A stretch of 64,000 nt of DNA from Phycisphaerales bacterium (GTDB taxonomy: Bacteria; Planctomycetota; Phycisphaerae; Phycisphaerales; UBA1924): contig JAVJNT010000001.1 of NCBI GenBank assembly GCA_040217175.1, positions 310,001-374,000 on the forward strand. Reading direction: 5' to 3'. Below the pieces are notes generated by a model. That model searched no databases. It saw only the letters and a list, made by a program, of their open reading frames with translations, and was not told the origin of the DNA. A program made the position numbers and the translations under genes. Positions 33,624-42,164 of this stretch are shown here, in pieces (position 1 is the first letter of the stretch; each line of letters starts with the position of its first letter).

Positions 33624-34211
33624 ATGCACACGCACGCCATCGCTCTCGCCTGCCTCGCTGTCGCCAGCACCGCGCTCGCCCAGACCGCCCCGCGCATCAT
33701 CATCGAGGCCGACGATCCCGACATCCCGACCGTGGGCGGATCGACGATCATCCGCATGTTCGCCCAGTTCGACGACGCGAGCGATTACGCCATCGCGGGC
33801 ATCGCGACGAGCCTCGTCAGCAGCCGTGGAAGCGAGGGCTGGTCGGACATCACCCTCGTCGCCCCGATGGACGGGCCCGGCACCTCCGCCGGTCTTGTTT
33901 CGGGCACCGGGATCGACGGCATCATCGCCGGGCAGCTCAACTTCCCGATCGCCGGCGTCTTCGCCGACCCCTCCAACCCGATCGCCTTCTGGCAGGCACG
34001 GTACACGGTCCCCCTTGGCACCGGCCCCGGCGTGCTCGACCTCTCGACGCAGACCGATCGCTTCGACGTCTACGTCGACCGCGATTCGGCGACCAGCGAG
34101 AGCCGCCTTGGCGACCTGATCGAGGGCTCGGCACGCGTCACCATCACGCCCGCCCCGGCAACGAGCTTCGCCTTGCTCGGCCTGCTCGCCCTCGGCCACC
34201 GGCGTCGATGA
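33624..34211 (+). CDS. secreted PEP-CTERM-like protein, tandem paralog 3
   Basis: A 195-residue paralog, 9 nt after paralog 2, with AGGAG in the intergenic stretch. The signal peptide ends near ALAQ. Shared landmarks are APMDGPGTSAG, GQLNFPIAGVFADPSNPIAFW, and RFDVYVDRDSATSESRL. The C-terminal tail is TPAPA, a hydrophobic stretch (SFALLGLLAL) and a short basic end (GHRRR). It is followed by a 390-nt gap that holds an eight-unit 21-nt repeat array, which separates the array of paralogs into groups of three and two. Confidence 0.8.
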   Translation: MHTHAIALACLAVASTALAQTAPRIIIEADDPDIPTVGGSTIIRMFAQFDDASDYAIAGIATSLVSSRGSEGWSDITLVAPMDGPGTSAGLVSGTGIDGIIAGQLNFPIAGVFADPSNPIAFWQARYTVPLGTGPGVLDLSTQTDRFDVYVDRDSATSESRLGDLIEGSARVTITPAPATSFALLGLLALGHRRR

Positions 34212-34262
34212 GGCGATATGCGGACCTTGGCCAATGCTGCGCGAGCGTCGGCCACCGCCAAC

Positions 34263-34430
34263 GGTCCTTCCGTCAGCATTGACGGTCCTTCCGTTACAGC
34301 AACCGGTCCTTCCGTCACGGCCACCCGTCCTTCCGTCAGCGTTGACGGTCCTTCCGTCACAGCAACCCGAACTTCCGTTAGCGTTGACGGTCCTTCCGTC
34401 ACAGCTAACGGTCCTTCCGTTACAGCAACC
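34263..34430 (+). repeat. tandem array of eight 21-nt units (CTTCC-core family)
   Basis: Eight head-to-tail units of exactly 21 nt share the core GGTCCTTCCGT. Two unit types roughly alternate, one ending CAGCGTTGAC and one ending ACAGCAACC. Around each core, the bases form small GACGG-TCCTT-CCGTC type hairpins. One plus-strand frame spells heptads of the form Leu-Pro-Ser-x4 (LPSALTV, LPSRPPV, LPSQQPE). The array starts 51 nt after paralog 3 in the same orientation. The rest of the 34212-34601 gap shows nothing recognisable apart from a possible in-frame extension of the next gene. Confidence 0.9.
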
Positions 34431-34601
34431 CGGAGGACCGTCATCGCCGTTCTCGGACCGGGTTTCGGCCACCACGGGCCGTGCGGCCCGCTCTGGCCAT
34501 TTGCGGGACCAAGGCAACCGCGCGCCCGCCCGACCACGTACCGGGGCCTAGGTTCTCGCAAGGCGCGACGGTCGCCGCGCTCGCACGCCCGGGGGTCCAC
34601 C

Positions 34602-35210
34602 ATGCACCGCACGTCCACCGCCGTCGCCGCGTCCGCCGCGCTCGTGTTCTCGATGACCGCCGCCGCCGTCGCCCAGACGCCCGGCACCGTCTTCATCGAG
34701 ATCGACCAGCCCGTGCTGGCGCCCGGCGAGTCGACCACCGTCCGCCTGCTCGCCGGCTGGGGCGGGCCCGACTTCGCCATGGCCGGCGTCGCCACGAGCC
34801 TGCTCGCCGATGCCGGCGGGCGCGACGTTGCCGCGTCGTGGTCGGATTGGGCGCTCATCGCTCCGATGGACGGCCCGGGCACGAGCGAGGGCGAGGCGAT
34901 CGGCAACGGCTTCGGCGGCATCATCGCCGGCCAGCTCAACTTCCCCGTCGCCGGAATCTACTCCGAGCCCGACCCCAACCCCATGCCCTTCTGGGAGGTG
35001 ACCTTCACCGCGCCCACGGACCTGGGCGCGTTCGAGGTCGACCTCTCGACCGACACCGAACGCTTCGACGTCTACATCGCCCGGTTCTCGGCGTTGAGCG
35101 AGAGCCGCCTCGACGGGCTGACCGAGGGCGCCGGCACGATCGTCGTGGTGCCCGCGCCCGCGGGCGGCGTCGTGCTGCTGGGCCTCATCGCGCTGCGTCG
35201 CCGCCGCTGA
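34602..35210 (+). CDS. secreted PEP-CTERM-like protein, tandem paralog 4
   Basis: A 202-residue paralog with a signal peptide ending near AVAQ, then the domain with IEIDQPVLAPGESTTVRLL, APMDGPGTSEG, GQLNFPVAGIY and FWEVTFTAP, and the tail VPAPA, hydrophobic GGVVLLGLIAL, RRRR. It is most similar to paralog 5, so this pair is probably the most recent duplication. The frame is open upstream as far as 34218, through the 21-nt repeats. The start at 34602 is preferred because the signal peptide begins there. Confidence 0.8.
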   Translation: MHRTSTAVAASAALVFSMTAAAVAQTPGTVFIEIDQPVLAPGESTTVRLLAGWGGPDFAMAGVATSLLADAGGRDVAASWSDWALIAPMDGPGTSEGEAIGNGFGGIIAGQLNFPVAGIYSEPDPNPMPFWEVTFTAPTDLGAFEVDLSTDTERFDVYIARFSALSESRLDGLTEGAGTIVVVPAPAGGVVLLGLIALRRRR

Positions 35211-35240
35211 CGCACCGGTGCTGGACCGAGGAGCTTGAGC

Positions 35241-35882
35241 ATGCGTGTTCGCAACGCCTCCATCGCAATGGCCCTCGCCACCGCGGCGAGCCTCGCGCAC
35301 GCGCAAGTGCCCGGCGAGGTCATCATCGAGATCGACCAGCCCGTGCTCGCGCCGGGCGAGGCGACCACCGTGCGCTTGTTGGCCGGCTTCGACAGCACGC
35401 AGGACTTCGCCATGGCCGGCGTGCACACCAGTCTGCTCGCCGATTCGGGCGGGATCGACATCGACGCCGCGTGGTCGGACGTTGCGCTCGTGTCTCCGAT
35501 GAACGGCCCCGGCACGACGGCGGGTCTGCCCGACGCGGGCGGCTACACGGGCATTATCGCCGGCCAGCTCCACTTTCCGATCGCCGGCCCCGGGGCCGAC
35601 ACGAGCGACCCGATCGCCTTCTGGGAGGCGACCTTCACCGCGCCCGCGGACGCGGGTGCATTCACCGTCGACCTCTCCACGCTGACGACGACCTTCGCGA
35701 TCTACATCGAACACGATACGAGCCGCTTCGAAAGCCGCCTCGACGGCCTCACCGAGGGCGCCGGCACGATCGTTGTCGTCCCCGCGCCCGCCAGCGCACT
35801 GGCATTCGCCGGATTGCTTGCGATGCGACGCCGCGCTAGCCGCCCGGCAGGTGCTTCTCGATCCAGTCGTCCTGCCGCATGA
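35241..35882 (+). CDS. secreted PEP-CTERM-like protein, tandem paralog 5, with extended tail
   Basis: A 213-residue paralog, 30 nt after paralog 4, with GAGGAG before the ATG. The signal peptide ends near AHAQ. Landmarks IEIDQPVLAPGEATTVRLL, GQLHFPIAGPG and FWEATFTAP are kept, and the tail has VPAPA, hydrophobic SALAFAGLLAM and RRR. Unlike the other copies it continues for about 14 residues beyond the basic cluster. This extension is encoded over the last 47 bases of the convergent SecA-like gene. The extension may be a by-product of a lost stop codon. Confidence 0.75.
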   Translation: MRVRNASIAMALATAASLAHAQVPGEVIIEIDQPVLAPGEATTVRLLAGFDSTQDFAMAGVHTSLLADSGGIDIDAAWSDVALVSPMNGPGTTAGLPDAGGYTGIIAGQLHFPIAGPGADTSDPIAFWEATFTAPADAGAFTVDLSTLTTTFAIYIEHDTSRFESRLDGLTEGAGTIVVVPAPASALAFAGLLAMRRRASRPAGASRSSRPAA

Positions 35883-37869
35883 CGTGGCCGCGGTTGACGC
35901 GGTCGCGGTGCTCGGCCCGGCGCTGGCTCTGACGCACCGCGAGCCGCGCCAGGCGGTCCTTGCCGACCTCTTCGCGGGCCGTGCGGCGGCGGACGAAGCC
36001 GGCCAAGCCGGGCGCGTTGTGCTCGACGAGCTCGTCTTCCAGGCTCGCGAAGATCTGGGCGCTGCCCGGGTCGCCCTGGCGCCCGGCGCGGCCGATGAAC
36101 TGCCGATCGATGCGCGTCGAGGCGTGCAGCTCGGTCAGGATCACGTGCAGGCCGCCGGCTTCCTTCGCCCGTTCGTCCAGCATGATGTCCGTGCCGCGGC
36201 CGGCCATGTTCGTCGCGACGGTGATGGCCCCGCTCCGCCCGGCCTGCGCGATCAGGTCGGCCTCGGTCTTGTCGAAGTTGGCGTTCAAGACCTGGTGGGC
36301 CAGACCGCGGGCCTCGAGGCGTTCACTGATCCGCTCGCTCACCTCGATCGACCGCGTACCCACCAGCACCGGCCGCCCCTGGGCGTGCTGGGCGACGACC
36401 GAGTCGACGATCGCCGCGAACTTCGCGCTGCTCGAGCGGAAGATCCGTGTCGGCCACTGCTCGCGGATCATCGGCTCGTTCGTCGGCATGACGACGACCG
36501 GCCGCGAATACACGGCCTCGATCTCGCTCCGCGCATCGATGGCGGTGCCGCTCATGCCCGCGAGGAACCGGTAGCTCCTGAAGAACCGCTGGAAGCTGAC
36601 TCTGGCCAGGGTCTCGCGGTCGGCGGTGACCTCCACGCCCTCCTTGGCCTCGACCGCCTGATGCAGCCCGTGCTCCCACGAGCGGTCGGCCAGGTACCGC
36701 CCGGTGTACTCGTCGACGATGACGACGCGGCCGTCGACGATCTGGTAGTGGTGCCCGCGGAGGTAGCAGTGCCGCGCGGCCAGCGCCTGCTTGATGAGCT
36801 CCTCGGCCCGGCGGGGCGCGCGCCAGATGGCGTCCTCTTCCTTGGCGAAGAGGTCCCTGAGCCGATCGCGGCCGCGACGCTTGAGCTCGGCCCGGCGGCG
36901 CACGTGTTCGACGGTGTAGTCGGGCCCCTCGTCCAGCCGGGCGGCGAGCCTGGCGGCGGTCGCGTAGACCGCGCTCATCTCGTCCTCCTTGCGGGCCTGG
37001 GCGATGATGAGGGGGACGACGCCCTCGTCGATCAGCACGGCGTCGGCCTCGTCGACCAGCGCCGCGTGCAGCCCGGGCACGAGCGGGCTAAACGCCGCGG
37101 CCTCGGGGCGATCACCAAACCGAGCCAGCGTCTGCCGGCCGGTCCACGGCGTCTTGAGGCGGCCGATGCGAAGCTGGTCGCGCAGCCAGTCGGCCGTGAT
37201 CTGCTTGGGCGTGCCGTACACGATGTGCCGCGCGTACACGCCCGCGCGGTCCTGGGGGCTGAGCTCCTGCGTGATGGCGCCCACCGTGAGCCCGCATCGC
37301 TCGTAGATCGGCCGGCGGCTCTCGGCGTCGCGCGCGGCGAGGTAGTCGTTGACGGTCAGCACGTGCAGCCGCTTGCGGCTCCACGCGATCAGGGGCGCGG
37401 CGATCGAGCCCGTCAGCGTCTTGCCCTCGCCCGTGGCCATCTCGACGACGCGGCCGTGGTAGAGGCCCAGCGCGCCGGCGAGCTGCACGACGTACGGCTC
37501 CTGGTCCGTCTGTCGCCGAGCGACCTCGCGCATCAGACCCATGGCGTGGCGGAGCTGCTCGGCATCGGCCCGGCCGCGCACGAACGCCTCGCGGGCCGTG
37601 CGGACCGCCTCGTCGAGCTGGGCGTCGCTCAGGTCGACGATCGTGGGGCGGAGGGCGTCCACGCGCCTGGCCTCGGCCAGCAGGTGCCGCGTCGTGGTAC
37701 GCAGCCGGTCGGCCCGGGCCCGGGCCATGACGGCCAGCTTGTCGAGCCCGCCGTAGTGCTCGGGCTTGCGCTGGCGGGCGCGCAGCGCCTGGAACATGAC
37801 CTCGTACCGCGTCAGCTCGCTGACCGACGGACCACCGACGCCGCCCGGCATGGAAGGGGTCGCGCTCAT
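35836..37869 (-). CDS. SecA-like ATPase of the M50/HlyD export cluster
   Basis: A 677-residue SecA-family motor. Walker A is MATGEGKTL (about 144-152). The preprotein-binding region follows YGTPKQITADWLRDQ, Walker B is LVDEADAVLIDEG (about 271-283), and motor domain 2 has GMSGTA, TNMAGRGTDIML and GRAGRQGDPG. It is about 220 residues shorter than housekeeping SecA: the C-terminal linker with the Cys-rich zinc finger is missing and the helical scaffold is reduced. It starts 2 nt after the M50 gene, so it belongs to that operon. The motor core looks active; the partner channel is unknown. SecA2-like accessory function is inferred. Confidence 0.85.
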   Translation of the reverse strand: MSATPSMPGGVGGPSVSELTRYEVMFQALRARQRKPEHYGGLDKLAVMARARADRLRTTTRHLLAEARRVDALRPTIVDLSDAQLDEAVRTAREAFVRGRADAEQLRHAMGLMREVARRQTDQEPYVVQLAGALGLYHGRVVEMATGEGKTLTGSIAAPLIAWSRKRLHVLTVNDYLAARDAESRRPIYERCGLTVGAITQELSPQDRAGVYARHIVYGTPKQITADWLRDQLRIGRLKTPWTGRQTLARFGDRPEAAAFSPLVPGLHAALVDEADAVLIDEGVVPLIIAQARKEDEMSAVYATAARLAARLDEGPDYTVEHVRRRAELKRRGRDRLRDLFAKEEDAIWRAPRRAEELIKQALAARHCYLRGHHYQIVDGRVVIVDEYTGRYLADRSWEHGLHQAVEAKEGVEVTADRETLARVSFQRFFRSYRFLAGMSGTAIDARSEIEAVYSRPVVVMPTNEPMIREQWPTRIFRSSSAKFAAIVDSVVAQHAQGRPVLVGTRSIEVSERISERLEARGLAHQVLNANFDKTEADLIAQAGRSGAITVATNMAGRGTDIMLDERAKEAGGLHVILTELHASTRIDRQFIGRAGRQGDPGSAQIFASLEDELVEHNAPGLAGFVRRRTAREEVGKDRLARLAVRQSQRRAEHRDRVNRGHVMRQDDWIEKHLPGG

Positions 37870-37871
37870 CG

Positions 37872-40052
37872 TCAGATGTCGATCCGTCCCTGGACGAGCT
37901 GGCGCAGCCGGTCGACCCACTGGCCGAGCAGCGGTCGCGGCGGCAGCTCGAAGCGTACGGCCACCCGCTCGCCGGGCATCGGCGGCACCGTCGCGCCGTC
38001 GGCGTCGAAGTTGGCCTCCATCTCGACGATGAACCTGGGCCGCGTTGCCTGGGGCGACTGGCTCTGGCGGCGGTCGGTCTGCACCTGGCCGCCGCCGATG
38101 TCGGCCAGCGCCGGGTGCGGCAGCGTGCGATCGCCGGCGCTGCGACGCACGAACTCGGTCACGTCGAAGGCCACGCCCGGCTGCGTCCGCCGGCGGATCT
38201 CGGCCGTGAAGTCCTGCTCGAAGCTCATGGTCTGCAGCCAGTCGGCCTGACGCTGGTCCATCGACGCGACCACCCGAACGTCGTCGCTGGCGACCACCGC
38301 GCACACCGGCGCGCCCTGCCGCACGTACTGACCGGCCAGCCGCCGCGGATCGTCGGCGACGTAGCCCGCGTGCGGCGCCCGCATCGTGAGGGCGTCGACG
38401 CGCTCCTGCAGAAACGCGAGCCGTTCGAGCAGCACGCCGCGACGCTCGTTCATGAGGTCGCCGACGGGCACCTGCTGGGCCATCGCCGAGCGGAAGCGGG
38501 CCTCGAGCTCTCGGAACGCACCCATCGTCCGCTCGAGCTGGGCGACCAGCTCGGGATTCTCGGCCACGGCGAGGACCTGCCCCTCTTCGACCCACTGGCC
38601 GGGCGAGACGAGCACCTCCTGGACGAACCCGTCGCTGCCCGCGAACACGCCGGTGAACTGCTCGCTCTCGATGACCGCGCTGGCGCGCCGGTAGTCGGGC
38701 ATCGGCACCGCGCCCACCAGCAGACCAGCCAAGCCGACTGCCGCGATGCTCGTGAGCACGACCCGCGAGCGCTTGTCTGCGATCATCGGGCTCGTCGCAA
38801 GCCAGTGCGTCCACTTGCCCAGCGGCATGACGAACCACACCGTCGCCGTCCAGATGGCAAGCACGAGCCCGAGCCCGAACATCTGCCCCATCACGAAGAG
38901 CGTGATCGAGAAGAACAGGAACACGCGGTACACCATCGCCGCCCAGCCGTAAGCGATCAGCCAGGGCCGCTCGCCCGCCTGCACGGTGGGGGGCTTGGCG
39001 TTGCGAATGCGGTACATGTACTTCTGGAAGTGGAACTTGATGAGGTTCTGCGCCCGCTGCATGAGGTTGGGCGCTTCCAAGAGATCGCTGAGGATGTAGT
39101 ACCCGTCGAACCGCATCAGCGGGTTGGCGTTGAACAGGATGGTGCTGATGCTGGCCGTCAGCATCGCGTTGTAGGCAAATTGGTTGACCACGCCGCCCGT
39201 GTCGAGCGTCGCCAGCCAGACGAAGGCCGCGATCGACGCCGCCGCGAGCTCGAAGATCATGCCCGCCGCGCCCACGGCCACCCGCTGCCACTTGCTGGCA
39301 AAGGCCCACGTGCTCGACGCGTCGACGAAGGGCGCCGGGAACATCACGAGCATCATGATGCCCAGCTCGGGCACCTGCCCGCCGAAGCGCTTGCACACCA
39401 GCCCGTGCCCGCTCTCGTGGATGATCTTGCTGACGATGAAGACCACGATCAGCCATGGCCAGTTCGCGGGCGCGATGGCGCCCTGGAAGCGCTCCGAATC
39501 GAAGAGCGCCCCGGCCTCGCTCGTGAGCGCGGCGATCGCGCCGAGCAGCAGCAGGCACCAGGCGATGAAGCCCCAGCGATTCAGCAGCGGCCGCACGATG
39601 GGCTCGACCGCCGTGAAGATCGAATCCGGGTTGAACAGCCGGATGCGGAAGTACATGATGCCCATCGCCTGGCCGATGGCCTTCTTCTTGATCCGCTGGC
39701 GGGCCCGCGTGAGCAGCTGCTCGGTCTCCGGCGTGTCGTCGGCCTTGAGCAGGTTCGCGTTATAGAGCTGGCTGATGAGCTCGACCGTCTCGACCTGCGT
39801 CGGGGCCGCATCGCCGTGCGTCTCGAGGCACAGCGTCCACGTCTCCTCGACGGTTCGCTTGCCGTCCAGCAGGCACACGAATTCGTAGGCCATGGGCGTG
39901 AGGCGATAGAACTGGTTGCTCGCCGGGTCGTGCACCACGTGCCAGCGCCGGCCGCGGTAGTGCTGGCGGGTGATCTGGGTGTGGCTCCGCAGGCGCGGCT
40001 TCATCGCGCGCACGCGGCTCCACATCGGGCTGAAGGTCGGCCGTTCACTCAT
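37872..40052 (-). CDS. PqqD-like / M50 metallopeptidase / HlyD-like fusion membrane protein
   Basis: A 726-residue protein with three parts. Residues about 25-105 are PqqD-like (RWHVVHDPASNQFYRLTP), a peptide-binding fold. Residues about 155-470 are a multi-helix M50 (site-2-protease-like) domain with the zinc motif HESGH (212-216) and the third-ligand motif NPLMRFDGYY (310-319). Residues about 480-620 resemble a HlyD adaptor with a lipoyl-like hammerhead and a coiled coil. Related proteins (YydH type) act in the maturation or export of modified peptides. It lies between the GAF-HlyD gene (11 nt) and the SecA-like gene (2 nt). Confidence 0.87.
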   Translation of the reverse strand: MSERPTFSPMWSRVRAMKPRLRSHTQITRQHYRGRRWHVVHDPASNQFYRLTPMAYEFVCLLDGKRTVEETWTLCLETHGDAAPTQVETVELISQLYNANLLKADDTPETEQLLTRARQRIKKKAIGQAMGIMYFRIRLFNPDSIFTAVEPIVRPLLNRWGFIAWCLLLLGAIAALTSEAGALFDSERFQGAIAPANWPWLIVVFIVSKIIHESGHGLVCKRFGGQVPELGIMMLVMFPAPFVDASSTWAFASKWQRVAVGAAGMIFELAAASIAAFVWLATLDTGGVVNQFAYNAMLTASISTILFNANPLMRFDGYYILSDLLEAPNLMQRAQNLIKFHFQKYMYRIRNAKPPTVQAGERPWLIAYGWAAMVYRVFLFFSITLFVMGQMFGLGLVLAIWTATVWFVMPLGKWTHWLATSPMIADKRSRVVLTSIAAVGLAGLLVGAVPMPDYRRASAVIESEQFTGVFAGSDGFVQEVLVSPGQWVEEGQVLAVAENPELVAQLERTMGAFRELEARFRSAMAQQVPVGDLMNERRGVLLERLAFLQERVDALTMRAPHAGYVADDPRRLAGQYVRQGAPVCAVVASDDVRVVASMDQRQADWLQTMSFEQDFTAEIRRRTQPGVAFDVTEFVRRSAGDRTLPHPALADIGGGQVQTDRRQSQSPQATRPRFIVEMEANFDADGATVPPMPGERVAVRFELPPRPLLGQWVDRLRQLVQGRIDI

Positions 40053-40063
40053 GCGCCGTCACC

Positions 40064-42070
40064 TCAATACCACAGCCAGAGTCGGGCGGTGTCGAGCAGG
40101 CGCCTGCTCAGCACCCAGATGATCCGCTTGTTGCCCGTATCGATGTACGCGATGCCCTCCATGCCCGGGCGCAGCCAGCCGGGCGGATCGTCGAGCGAGC
40201 CGCGCAGCTCGAACACGTTGCTGCCCTCGTCGGGCTGGCCCATGGGCACGAGGCTGTTCGCCGTGAACGTAAATCGCTCCCCCGGCCGCGCCCGCGTGGC
40301 GAAGCCGCCGATGCTCTCGGGCGAGACGTAGCCGATGTCGTTGTCGGGCACGCGGGCAACCACCTCGAGCTGGTCGAGGCTGGCGATGCGGAACATGGGC
40401 TCGCCGATGTTGATCGCCGAGCCGATCATCCGCCTCGGATCGCCCGAGACGATGGTCCCGTCGATGGGCGCCACGATGGTCGAGCGCTCGATCTGCGTCT
40501 CGATGTACCGCAGCCGGGCCTGCTCCTGCTCGAGGCGACCGAGCGCCTGCTCGGCGGAGCTCAGGTCGCCCTCCTTGCGGGCCTCGTCGGCCTCGCGCCG
40601 CGCCGCCGAGACCGACGCCTGCGCATCGATCCGGCTCTCGCGGAGCTCGGTGGTGTCCAGCTGCATCAGCAGGTCGCCCTTAGCCACCTGCACGCCGGGC
40701 CGGATGCCTTCGGGAACGCTGGCGATGATGCCCGCGAACGGCGCCGCGATCGAGCGTTCGTGCACGGCCAGCAGCTCGGCCTGCGCGTCGATGCGGTACG
40801 GAATCTTCACAAACGTCACGACGATCAGCAGCACGAGGGCGACGAGTGCCGCCACCTTCCAGGCCGTGTGCCGCGGGCCGACGAGCCAGGTACCGCTCTT
40901 GAGCACACTGTGCCACGCCCGCTGGGGGAGCGGTCGGTCGTCGCTGCGGCGCAGCTCGATGACCGGGCCAACCAGGTCGAGCGTTGCCTGGAGCAGCTCG
41001 AGCTTGGCCGTGTCGAGCTGATCTTCTTCAGAGAGCTCGATGGTGACGACGCCCACCACACGCTCGCCCGCGCGGATCGGCAGCGAGGCGACCTTCAGCC
41101 GCGCGTCGGACGACGCGAGCTGCCGGTGGGCGTGCGAGACCTGGCCCGCCAGCGTGGGATCAACAGCGGGCTCGGTGTCCGGCTGCCCGGCCGACTGCGC
41201 GGGGTCTTGCGGCACCTGCGGCACTGGGTAAACCACGGCGTGGGCCTGGTCGTAGCACTCTTCCATCGCGGCCTGCAGCATGCGCACCATGTGCAGCCGG
41301 CGGTCGACGTGCTCGGTGTCGCTGAGGGCCTGCACCCGGACCACGCCCGAGTCTCCGAGCCCACGCACCCAGCCGATGGCCGCGCGATCGGCCGACGCCG
41401 CCCGCGACAGGTCGTTGGCCAATTGCAGGCACGCGCCCTTGAAGCCCGAGGCCTCGTTAATGGAGGCAATCAAGCGACCGGCCAGGTCGAGCGCCGCCGA
41501 AGACTGCCACGCGCCCTTGGCCTCTTGCCGTGCCGCGTGCAGCTTCGCGTAGCCGCACAAGACCTCGACGAGCGCCATGGTGGTCTGCGTCGCCTCGCGC
41601 GAGCGTTGCTCGATCGTCAGGCAGATCGCCGCGGTGTGCCCGCCGCCAAGCGGCATGTCGATCGGGCCGGCGATGACCGCGCCACCCTCGTTGCCGGCGC
41701 CGTACATGGGCGAGCTGTTGGCGTTGAGCGCGAACACCCGGGCCTCGCCGCCGCGCACGGCCTCGGCAGCCGCCGAACGCACCCACGATCCATGCTCGAC
41801 CTGGGTCGGGTCGATCCGCCGCGCCTCGGCCGGCCGCCCGCCACGCGCCTCGCCGGCCGCGACGGCGTAGGCGATGGACGGCTCGTCGGGGCTCTGGTCC
41901 TGCGTGTCGCTGGTCGAGACGATGACGACCGATCCCTGCCGGGCGTTGGCTACACGAGTGAGCACGCCGCACAGCCGGGCCAGGAAGGTCGTGGCATTGG
42001 GCGACTCTGCCGAGAGTTCCTCGACCACGCGCCGCCAGGCCGGTGTCCTCAGATTCGAGATATCCGTCAA
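40064..42070 (-). CDS. GAF-domain / HlyD-type adaptor hybrid
   Basis: A 668-residue protein. The first 380 residues form two GAF-like regions (about 20-180 and 200-375) on the cytoplasmic side. A single membrane helix (about 404-421, AWKVAALVALVLLIVVTF) follows, then a HlyD adaptor: lipoyl half (IAAPFAGIIASVPEGIRPG), a coiled-coil hairpin (about 480-545), second lipoyl half (IVAPIDGTIVSGDPR) and a beta-barrel. The start is TTG with GAGGAG 7 nt before it. The layout suggests an adaptor controlled by a cytoplasmic sensor. No ligand-binding residue can be assigned to the GAF regions. Confidence 0.85.
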   Translation of the reverse strand: MTDISNLRTPAWRRVVEELSAESPNATTFLARLCGVLTRVANARQGSVVIVSTSDTQDQSPDEPSIAYAVAAGEARGGRPAEARRIDPTQVEHGSWVRSAAAEAVRGGEARVFALNANSSPMYGAGNEGGAVIAGPIDMPLGGGHTAAICLTIEQRSREATQTTMALVEVLCGYAKLHAARQEAKGAWQSSAALDLAGRLIASINEASGFKGACLQLANDLSRAASADRAAIGWVRGLGDSGVVRVQALSDTEHVDRRLHMVRMLQAAMEECYDQAHAVVYPVPQVPQDPAQSAGQPDTEPAVDPTLAGQVSHAHRQLASSDARLKVASLPIRAGERVVGVVTIELSEEDQLDTAKLELLQATLDLVGPVIELRRSDDRPLPQRAWHSVLKSGTWLVGPRHTAWKVAALVALVLLIVVTFVKIPYRIDAQAELLAVHERSIAAPFAGIIASVPEGIRPGVQVAKGDLLMQLDTTELRESRIDAQASVSAARREADEARKEGDLSSAEQALGRLEQEQARLRYIETQIERSTIVAPIDGTIVSGDPRRMIGSAINIGEPMFRIASLDQLEVVARVPDNDIGYVSPESIGGFATRARPGERFTFTANSLVPMGQPDEGSNVFELRGSLDDPPGWLRPGMEGIAYIDTGNKRIIWVLSRRLLDTARLWLWY

Positions 42071-42164
42071 GGTCGCTCCTCTCGGGGCAACGGGTCAATC
42101 GCGACCCGGTCCGCACGCGGAAGCCGGGCACGCTCGATTCGTTCTGGTTGGGCCGCGCCGCCGG

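Noticed and set aside
34263-34430. Possible CRISPR array
   Set aside because: Units are directly adjacent 21-mers without spacers, and no cas gene is present.
35773-38250. Plus-strand frame of about 825 codons across the SecA-like gene
   Set aside because: It lies antisense to SecA motor motifs and shows no domain of its own.
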